The translations under genes were made by a program, and so were the position numbers. Under the pieces are notes generated by a model. That model was not told the origin of the DNA, searched no databases, and worked only from the letters and a program-made list of their open reading frames with translations. 24,938 nt of DNA from assembly GCA_008931825.1 (NCBI GenBank), contig QXVZ01010673.1, positions 1-24,938 on the forward strand. Direction: 5' to 3'. This DNA is from Phallusia fumigata (Eukaryota; Chordata; Ascidiacea; Phlebobranchia; Ascidiidae). Positions 17,893 to 24,938 of this stretch are shown here, piece by piece; within the stretch, counting starts at the first letter, position 1; every line of letters starts with the position of its first letter.

Positions 17893-20800
17893 CTATATTC
17901 CCTTCTTTTTATCCTTGATGGAGCAGCAAAGACACCCGGACAAAATGAGTCCTACAACCTGTGTGGATTAAAATACTAAGTCAAATTGTCCAAGTATGGC
18001 AATTAGTTGTTAGTTTAATATTTTTCGTTTGTCTGTGATTTGGAATGTGATAAAAAAATTAGTAACTGTTTTTTCGCTGGTCGAAGAACCTACATGAGAG
18101 GGAGGTGCAGCAAGTACATTGTTCCAGGGCACAAAACCTACATGACCGAAAAACCGTTTTAAACAAATTTTCGATATACAGGCTCTATGCAGTTACGTAT
18201 TTCTTTTCGCAGTTTGTTGCTTAACAAACCATCAATTAGCCTTATTTTTCCAAAAAATTTGGCAAGTTTTAGGCCCCCAATTGGATTTGTACCGCATTAA
18301 AAGATTTCTTAAAGAAACTGAACAGTCGTTTTCGTGTAAACTTACCTGAGTGCAGCCAATGATAAGAGTTACGTAGGCAAGAACCAGAAAATTATCTTCG
18401 ATAAAGTTGTAGGTTGCGTCGTTACAGGGCTAAAAAATGAAAATATTCATCCAATTATGATAATATTAATGGAGGAAGGATATCGCGAAACAAAGTTCTA
18501 GTTTAAATTATTCGTCGCCTTTAAAATATTCGTGCGCTTTTAATCGCCTGATATTTTAATTTGCTAAAAAGTAAAGAAATGTAATCTAGTTCAGAAATTT
18601 GTCAACTGAAACATCCAGGTTTTCTATTTAGGAATACAAAACTTGGATTCATGTAAAAAAACAATATTTGATTTTTTTGTTTTTTTTTGGCTTTCAAAAC
18701 TCAAACATATTAACTTTTTCTGTAGCGGTTTAACCGCCATCTTTTCTGTCAGTGCTACGACGACTATTGTTGGTGTATCAGGAAGGAATATGGAAAAAAC
18801 GTGGGAAACCACAGGACTGCATTGCCAAGCAATCGATCAATAAACAATGTTTGCATTTTTCATGCAATTAGTCATTCAGATACCAATTAGCAGCAAACGT
18901 AAAAGAATTGCTTGATTAATGGAGGAAGGATATCGTGAAACAAAGTTCTAGTTTAAATTATTCGTCGCCTTTAAAATATTCGTGCTCTTTTTATCGCCTG
19001 ATATTTTATTTTGCTAAAAAGTAAAGAAATGTAATCTAGTTCAGAAATTTGTCAACTGAAACATCCAGGTTTTCTATTTAGGAATACAAAACTTTGCTTC
19101 ATGTAAAAAACAATATTTGATTTTTTTTGTTTTTTTGGCTTTAAAAACTCAAGTGTATTAACTTTTTCTGTAGCGGTTTAACCGCCATCTTTTCTGTCAG
19201 TGCTACGACGACTATTGTTGGTGTATCAGTATGGAAAAATCGTGGGAAACTACGGGACTGCATCGCCAAGCAATCGATCAATACACAATATTTGCATTCT
19301 TCATGCAATTAGTCATTCAGACACTAATTAGCAGCAAACGTAAAAGAATTGCTTGGTTCGAAACAAACCACCAACCTGTCCAAAAATAGTGTCGATGCCT
19401 TTTGGGTTGGTTTCTGTGTTAGTATCCTTCCCACAGCCAACCGGTGCGATCACACAGTTCGTCTTGTTTTTAACAGAATCGGAATTAGGATCGCAGGCAC
19501 AACCATAACTCGATACATTCGTGTATATCGAACTTTCCCAGTCCACACATCCTCTGAGTGCCCCGCAGCATTCCAGCTGTTCAATAAACAACCAAATGCT
19601 TAAATTTGAGTCAAACTATTCCACATCCACGCTAAAATAGGAACAGAAGCCATAATTGGATCAAAGGTGCATTAGTGCAGAAATCGTCCTGAACCACGAG
19701 TGCTTAATACAGACGATTCCATCATAGAATTCTATTTGAATAAGAACTGATGATGCCATTTCTTTGGCGAAATCGGTTTTTTTACTCGCAATAAGAAATA
19801 CACAGACTGATTTGAGTGTGCTACAAGCTTTAGCCCTATCATAATTGGATCAATTACAACTAGTAATTGAGCTAAATGTAATCAATAACTGTTTTTGGTG
19901 TAATTGTAATTTACACTTTTTGAGTTTGTGTAATTGTAATTGCATTTTCCTCAGATTTTTATCTAATTACATCTCATATTACTTTCTTTCGCACGATTCC
20001 TTGGCTACATATTTCATGCATCATTTAGAAGCACGGCTATACATTTAAGAAATATCGACTTGATTGTTGTGTAAAAAACAGTGTGTTAAAACCATTTTTT
20101 TGTAATTAATTACAAGTCTCAGAATAATTGTAACTGTAATTCATTGATTTCAGGACGGAGTAAGTGTAATTGCAATGCAATTGAAAATTTTGACAAAGTA
20201 ATTGTAATTTAACAGAACTCGTGTAAGTGATCCAACGCTGATTCGAACACTAAAAAAGTTAGCAACATTTCCTGAACAGTAACAAATAGTTGCTTACAAA
20301 GTGCGTCTCCAACTTACATTCTGTTCCGTTGCCACGATGGGGTCAGTGGGATTTGGCTCCGATTCATTAAGTTTGAGTGCAGTAAATGAAGCATCGATTC
20401 CAGATTTCAGCTGAAACAAATAAATACGTCTTTAAGTGCTTGTAAATTTTTGATCGCGCTTTCATCAAAAGTCGTGTTCGTTTGTGAAATTCTGAAACAA
20501 CTTTGTTTTGAAAATGTAGTTTTAAAGGTTAACGAGCAACCACATTGGTCTATCCCAGGGCTTACCAAACTTTGGGGTCGCGGCCCTGCAAAACCAGTGT
20601 GTCGCGTCACACCGGTTGCGAAGCACTAATCTAATCNTCGCAATAAGAAATACACAGACTGATTTGAGTGTGCTACAAGCTTTAGCCCTATCATAATTGG
20701 ATCAATTACAACTAGTAATTGAGCTAAATGTAATCAATAACTGTTTTTGGTGTAATTGTAATTTACACTTTTTGAGTTTGTGTAATTGTAATTGCATTTT

Positions 20801-23168
20801 CCTCAGATTTTTATCTAATTACATCTCATATTACTTTCTTTCGCACGATTCCTTGGCTACATATTTCATGCATCATTTAGAAGCACGGCTATACATTTAA
20901 GAAATATCGACTTGATTGTTGTGTAAAAAACAGTGTGTTAAAACCATTTTTTTGTAATTAATTACAAGTCTCAGAATAATTGTAACTGTAATTCATTGAT
21001 TTCAGGACGGAGTAAGTGTAATTGCAATGCAATTGAAAATTTTGACAAAGTAATTGTAATTTAACAGAACTCGTGTAAGTGATCCAACGCTGATTCGAAC
21101 ACTAAAAAAGTTAGCAACATTTCCTGAACAGTAACAAATAGTTGCTTACAAAGTGCGTCTCCAACTTACATTCTGTTCCGTTGCCACAATGGGGTCAGTG
21201 GGATTTGGATCCGATTCATTAAGATTGAGTGCAGTAAATGAAGCATCGATTCCAGATTTCAGCTGTAACAAATAAATACGTCTTTAAGTGCTAGTAATTT
21301 TTTGATCGCGCTTTCATCAAAAGTCGTGTTCGTTTGTGAAATTCTGAAATAACTTTGTTTTGAAAATGTAGTTTTAAAGGTTAACGAGCAACCACATTGG
21401 TCTATCCCAGGGCTTACCAAACTTTGGGGTCGCGGCCCTGCAAAACCAGTGTGTCGCGTCGCACCGGTTGCGAAGCACTAATCTAATCCTTTCGTTGTTT
21501 AGCACATAGCCTACACTCCGTTCAACAAATGTAAAAAATCTGTGTAAATGTAGCACTGTTAAATAACTAGCGTGCTCGCGACCCTAAAAACTTAACCTTT
21601 GCAGGGCCGCGACCACCTGTCTGGGCCTTGTCTATTCAACGGTTAGGTATATAAATAAAAAAATGATTGACCGCTGTTTTTTTCATAAAATGTTCATGAC
21701 TTCATTGATTGTATTCCAGTTGTTTCTGTTATCAGTATGATATTCATATTTTTTGGATTATTTAAGCAGTTTATGCACTTTCTCCCCTTCAAAAAAAAAC
21801 TGTACAAGGCAGTATATAGACTAGAAAACCATGCGGTAATCAAAAAATATTTCTTTTAATTGTTTTGTTAAGTCGGTGCAAACAAATCATAGATTGATTG
21901 ATTGAAATAACTGACTTTAGCAATAGTGATTTCTACCAAAATTTGAAAAACTATCGGAGAGCTGCATGACTACAGAATGGTTGTAAACATCACCATAGAA
22001 GCAATTATTCCGTTATAACTGTAATGCTATTTATCGAACAAACTCCACAAGCGTCAAACTCTATCGCATTTTGACTGTACAACAACAGTAATTAAAAAAA
22101 ACTTACGTCTGGATATGTGACGAAAGCCCAAATTCCCAATCCCACTTCTATCCCAAGAACGACGAACAAAAATCCGAAGTACTGCACATTAAAATGGTGT
22201 AGAAATAATTTCAGGAAGGTGTGATAAGGCCTAAAATTTTTGGACGAAATATATTGGTGCATTTAACGGACCAGAGTTTTGTAAGTTGTCAGTAGCTTTT
22301 GCCTTGAGTAAGTTCTTTCGTAAAAAATTAACAAAGCAGGCTGTTACGCCCAACTGTTATTCACCTGTCACGTCGAGTTATTCACCATACGAGTATAAAT
22401 CGAGTCTTTTACCAACAATGAGTCCGATTGAGTATTTTGCTAGATGTGACTCGAATAAAGTCACAACTATGGAAAACAACGAGCTTATCTGACTCTCGAG
22501 TAAAAAATGACTCGGTTCGAGTCCTTAATTGGGTTGCTACCACATTGGGTGACGAGTAAACAGACACTGGTTACTTACAACTCCTAGTAAACAAGTACTC
22601 TCTTTAATCGCACCACAACAGCCGAAGAACCCGACAATCAACATAATTGCACCAGCAACAATCATCACAATCGCACCTGCAAAAAAATAGAATACTAAGT
22701 AAGCTAACAGGTAACCCAATTTGTGCTGTTTGTTCCGTTCCTTGGCCTCAACAAAAGTTTTTTTTGCCAAAAGTGTTATTTGTCCACAAGTTTTTATCGG
22801 AATTCTTGCGGTAAAAGCGCTGTTTTGGAAAAGATGCTACTAAAAACGTTGTCAATGTGTAGTAAACGCTTTGTTTACCTGCCACATAAAAACTTAAGCC
22901 TGCCACTTCAATAGTTTCGGCAGTTCCGTTGTCGACATTCAGCCAAATTCCAACCCCGAGCATTCCGGCCCCTGCCAACTGCAAAAACAGTAAATGTGAT
23001 TTTGAGGTACAAGTTCCAGGAAATAATTACAAAAGCATCAAAGCGACTCAACAGATATACCTGCCCTGTAAAGCGCAGTAAGAATATTTTTCAATATTGC
23101 AATGTCATACGTACCCAGAATACGAAGTTGAAAGCGAAGAGAAAGTATTTTGCAAGGGAGAAACACAT
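17893..23168 (-). CDS. tetraspanin B, complete apart from an assembly duplication, eight coding exons
   Basis: Exons: 23168-23115, 22978-22879, 22676-22579, 22181-22107, 21262-21170 (allelic copy 20410-20318), 19576-19376, 18429-18346 and 17958-17893, giving 256 residues. Sizes and phases equal those of tetraspanin A except +9 nt in exons 5 and 6 and -9 nt in exon 8, so the two are tandem duplicates. Hallmarks: MCFSLAKYFLFAFNFVFW, GFFGCCGAIKES, the TM3 Glu in GIEVGLGIW, LECCG and eight loop cysteines, C-terminal CLCC and a lysine-rich tail. Sequons are NGT in the small loop and NES, NVS and NKT in the large loop, more than in A. Transmembrane exons are highly alike in A and B, while loop exons 5-6 have diverged, the usual site of partner binding. 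The exon 6 donor is GTTGGT, weaker than the others. Confidence 0.88.
18465..19355. repeat. ~450-bp direct tandem duplication in tetraspanin B intron 6
   Basis: Units 18465-18914 and 18915-19355 abut directly. Both begin ATTAATGGAGGAAGG or a close form and end AAAAGAATTGCTTG, with only scattered substitutions and small indels between them. No N separates them, unlike the allelic duplications, so this is likely a real recent tandem duplication. The last unit ends 20 bases before the exon 6 end at 19376. Confidence 0.8.
19729..19744 (+). other. exact copy of the Ciona spliced-leader sequence
   Basis: ATTCTATTTGAATAAG equals the 16-nt leader that Ciona trans-splices to mRNA 5' ends, as I recall it. 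It is followed by AACTG, not by the GT donor a leader-RNA gene would need. The strand is opposite to tetraspanin B, in whose intron 5 it lies. The best reading is the 5' end of a reverse-transcribed, trans-spliced mRNA; the following ATGATGCCATTTC opens only 14 codons. Chance is the alternative. Confidence 0.5.
19840..20240. mobile_element. ~400-bp inverted-repeat element rich in TAATTGTAATT
   Basis: The left end CATAATTGGATCAATTACAA and the inverted right end CAGCGTTGGATCACTTACAC share CA, TTGGATCA and TTACA at fixed spacing. The interior repeats TAATTGTAATT on both strands, so the element can fold on itself. No target duplication is clear. It has no coding capacity and is present again in the other allele at 20692-21092. 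Confidence 0.45.
20318..20410 (-). pseudogene. second copy of tetraspanin B exon 5 (allelic duplicate)
   Basis: This 93-nt exon has intact splice sites and encodes the same 31 residues as 21262-21170 except Lys for Asn and Glu for Asp. It is listed as a pseudogene only for want of a better type: an allele is most likely, a mutually exclusive exon less so. Confidence 0.7.
20692..21092. mobile_element. allelic copy of the inverted-repeat element
   Basis: Matches 19840-20240 at offset 852 with no difference I noticed, including both terminal repeats. Confidence 0.45.
21408..21630. mobile_element. hAT-like miniature element in tetraspanin B intron 4
   Basis: The ends are CAGGGCTTACC on the left and, inverted on the right, CAAGGCCCAGAC. 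A perfect 17-bp inverted repeat, GGTCGCGGCCCTGCAAA at 21428-21444 and its reverse complement at 21598-21614, lies just inside. The flanks TCTATCC (21401-21407) and TCTATTC (21631-21637) look like a target duplication with one change. There is no transposase frame. The left end also appears at 20556-20636 in the other allele. Confidence 0.55.
22290..22550. repeat. GAGT/ACTC-rich patch in tetraspanin B intron 3
   Basis: About a dozen GAGT or ACTC tetramers occur in 260 bases, several within GACTCGA or CGAGTC. This is denser than the surrounding introns and may be a degraded simple or transposon-derived repeat. Confidence 0.25.
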
Positions 23169-23455
23169 TTTATCTTTTCAGTTATACAAAGGTACAATGT
23201 ATATTTGCAAATCTGCATCGAAAAAAACAAATCGTTTGACAGGCTTAGCTGGGTTTTTGACCTTTCTCTAATAAATCCCTTTTGTTTTAATACAAAACCT
23301 CAAAAAATAAACTTACAACCATAAACTATGACTTAAAAATCGCTAACTTCGCCTTTCAAGCAAAACTCATGCCTTTCTTTGTAACGCTTTCTGGTGATTA
23401 CTTAAATATATTATTTATATTTGTGCGCCGTTTCACAAACATTATACAAATCCAG

Positions 23456-23577
23456 CGTGGTATAACCCTTCAAGATCGGTCGAGAAATTGGTTGAACGAT
23501 CTGAGACGCTCCACCCCATACATGCAGACATTGAAGAAAAACAAATCGATATTGGTACTTGGGAGTTTTGGGTGTAA
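23456..23577 (+). CDS. orphan last-exon candidate, unrecognised
   Basis: After AATCCAG (to 23455) a frame of 39 codons runs to TAA at 23575-23577, containing VEKLVERSETLHPIHADIEE. The residues look protein-like, but the acceptor lacks a pyrimidine tract and another frame over the same bases is open as well. No upstream exon was found, since the left side is the 5' end of tetraspanin B. Confidence 0.2.
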
Positions 23578-23803
23578 ACACAGGCAAGTTGGGATCCGTG
23601 ATTTAAATTCAGCGAAAAAATTCAGACATCGTGTTTGCGTACTTTAAGCAAAAAGAAAAGTAAATGTTATAATCTGCACTAAAAACAAATCATGCAAAAT
23701 TAATCAAAACATTTAAATACATCAAAACCAACAGTGGTTTTAAAAATTTCGAGTTTTACATTTCCAAAGGCGATTTTTTATCCCGCTTTACACAGACACG
23801 CAG

Positions 23804-23919
23804 AAAACGGTATCCAAGCAATTCAAACAAGCATCCACGGTCACGATTGTAATAACCAACAGACTCGCGCCTTCGTATTTTACGACCAGTTTCTCCAAAT
23901 ATTTGAACATACGTCTTGA
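23804..23919 (+). CDS. orphan last-exon candidate, unrecognised
   Basis: CACGCAG ends at 23803, and a phase-1 frame then runs to TGA at 23917-23919 with NGIQAIQTSIHGHDCNNQQT. A longer minus-strand frame covers the same bases. Nothing is recognised, and chance is a real possibility. Confidence 0.15.
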
Positions 23920-24058
23920 CACTCGAAGGAGAAAAAATGGTTGTCACGTATACAAAAACTTTGCCGCCTACCAACTTACACAATAACCGTCCTATTTGGC
24001 GCCTAAAAAATTTGAAAACGTTTGGAACACAAAAAAATACCCAAAGCCGAGTTAGCAC

Positions 24059-24546
24059 AAACCGTTAGTTTATTACGAAAATTAAATTTCTGTATCCTAA
24101 CCTCTACATTGAAACAAAAAACCTTATCACCCACAATGAATAGTTTGTCTAAATTGCATTTAGAATGCTTTTAAAGTAGTTTTTAGTTTATTCCGTCGTT
24201 GTTTAGAATTTATTTTACTGAACACACACATAACCTGCTTTACACTTTTAGTCTGAACACAAAATGAAAGGAACAGTTTAGTAAACAAAGTACAAACAAA
24301 AAGCTAGTTTTCTTGAATTTTTTTCAGAATGTTTCTAAATCTTCACGAAAAATAATGAGTTTCTATAAATTAACGAAAAATAGCAAACTCTAACGAAACA
24401 GTGTCAATGACACGACGTGGTGGCCTTTCGAAGTCAACTGCACCTTGAAACAGGGCAACACCCGAATATGTTTGCGGTAAGACAAAGAAATNAAAAATGC
24501 TCTCGTTAAATATTAACAAATCCATACCGCCACTTGACCGCGGCTG
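24059..24546. other. no recognised feature; contains the N at 24492
   Basis: AT-rich sequence with ACGAAAAATA repeated twice near 24345-24380 and a gap character at 24492. Unlike the other joins, I see no repeat of flanking sequence across this N. Confidence 0.35.
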
Positions 24547-24879
24547 TTACCCAAGTGTGATACGCTGCTTTGAATCGGGAAAAACAACTACAAATTCCAG
24601 CTTTGAAATGTTTTTACTCAAAGACAAATGGATGCAGGAGAAGTTACAGTGACCAATTGACCATGCCAGGTACATATGGCACGTTGCCGTTTGCAATCCT
24701 TGTCTAAAACCACGTTTAACTGATCGAAGTGGAAGATTCAGCATGAAATAAATTTGGATACTGAGGAAAATGAACTGTCTTGTGTTGAGCTCACACACAT
24801 AACGAGACTCAAACTTGGATGGAAAATGAATGTTTGTTTCGTGTTTTCTTACAAACTCACTTTCATCGAAACGATCCAC
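24547..24879 (-). CDS. unrecognised open frame, 110 aa
   Basis: A minus-strand frame from ATG at 24879 to TAA at 24547, starting MDRFDESEFVRKHETNIHFP. Codon choice is compatible with a gene, but open runs of this length are expected by chance in AT-rich DNA. It has no domain, signal peptide or splice context that I can point to, and it follows the gap at 24492. Confidence 0.2.
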   Translation of the reverse strand: MDRFDESEFVRKHETNIHFPSKFESRYVCELNTRQFIFLSIQIYFMLNLPLRSVKRGFRQGLQTATCHMYLAWSIGHCNFSCIHLSLSKNISKLEFVVVFPDSKQRITLG

Positions 24880-24938
24880 AAATCATTAACTATCCGATTC
24901 TCCCGACTTTGATAGTGCTACAAACTCCTACAGTTGCA

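Larger units (their letters stand above)
19786..21488. repeat. 851-bp near-copy around an N (19786-20636 and 20638-21488)
   Basis: The sequence after the N at 20637 restarts at the equivalent of 19786 with a constant offset of 852. Differences are rare and mostly single bases, several of them in or near exon 5. Both breakpoints sit at the N, so unmerged alleles are the likely cause. The block contains exon 5 of tetraspanin B, a ~400-bp inverted-repeat element and the start of a hAT-like element. Confidence 0.8.

Noticed and set aside
19729-19744. spliced-leader RNA gene
   Set aside because: The leader is not followed by a GT donor or a recognisable leader-RNA body.
23756-24058. 100-codon minus-strand open frame
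   Set aside because: Composition is irregular, no domain is visible, and the frame overlaps an equally plausible plus-strand exon candidate.
1-24938. CRISPR array, bacterial operon or prophage
   Set aside because: No regularly spaced repeats; the introns, AATAAA signals and tetraspanin genes show an animal genome.

Overview
The window looks like nuclear DNA of a sea squirt, most likely Ciona or a close relative. It is AT-rich, with intron-containing genes and GT/AG junctions read by eye. It carries an exact copy of the 16-base leader that Ciona splices onto mRNAs (as I recall it) and a gene built like the Ciona cationic antimicrobial-peptide precursors. Single N characters at 3754, 10624, 20637 and 24492 look like contig joins. 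At two of them the sequence restarts with a near-copy of what precedes, so the assembly seems to hold unmerged alleles of one polymorphic animal.

Left end (1-1800): two tRNA-derived elements, a diverged repeat pair and no gene I can support. At 1805-4640 (+) lies a host-defence peptide locus: one exon with signal peptide and very basic peptide, followed by two alternative or paralogous pairs of downstream exons, each a 32-nt exon plus an acidic last exon. The two pairs are phase-compatible with the same first exon, but only the first carries a Gly-Arg-Lys processing/amidation signal. A small unrecognised + strand gene candidate lies at 4940-5585.

Two tandem paralogous tetraspanin genes lie on the minus strand: A (8859 to 5798, 253 aa) and B (23168 to 17893, 256 aa). 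Each has eight coding exons with identical phases and nearly identical sizes. The 5' part of A and exon 5 of B are present twice because of the joins at 10624 and 20637.

The stretch between them (12676-17892) has no gene I recognise. It holds a good TATA/Inr promoter candidate, two CRE plus E-box pairs, a further E-box/CCAAT/TATA cluster, and several orphan open exons with plausible splice signals. Mobile DNA includes two hAT-like miniature elements, one ~400-bp inverted-repeat element present twice, and tandem duplications inside introns and upstream of tetraspanin A. The right end (23169-24938) has only weak orphan exon candidates. How the genes work together: the peptide locus is probably immune, and the tetraspanins are membrane organisers; nothing in the sequence links the two functionally.
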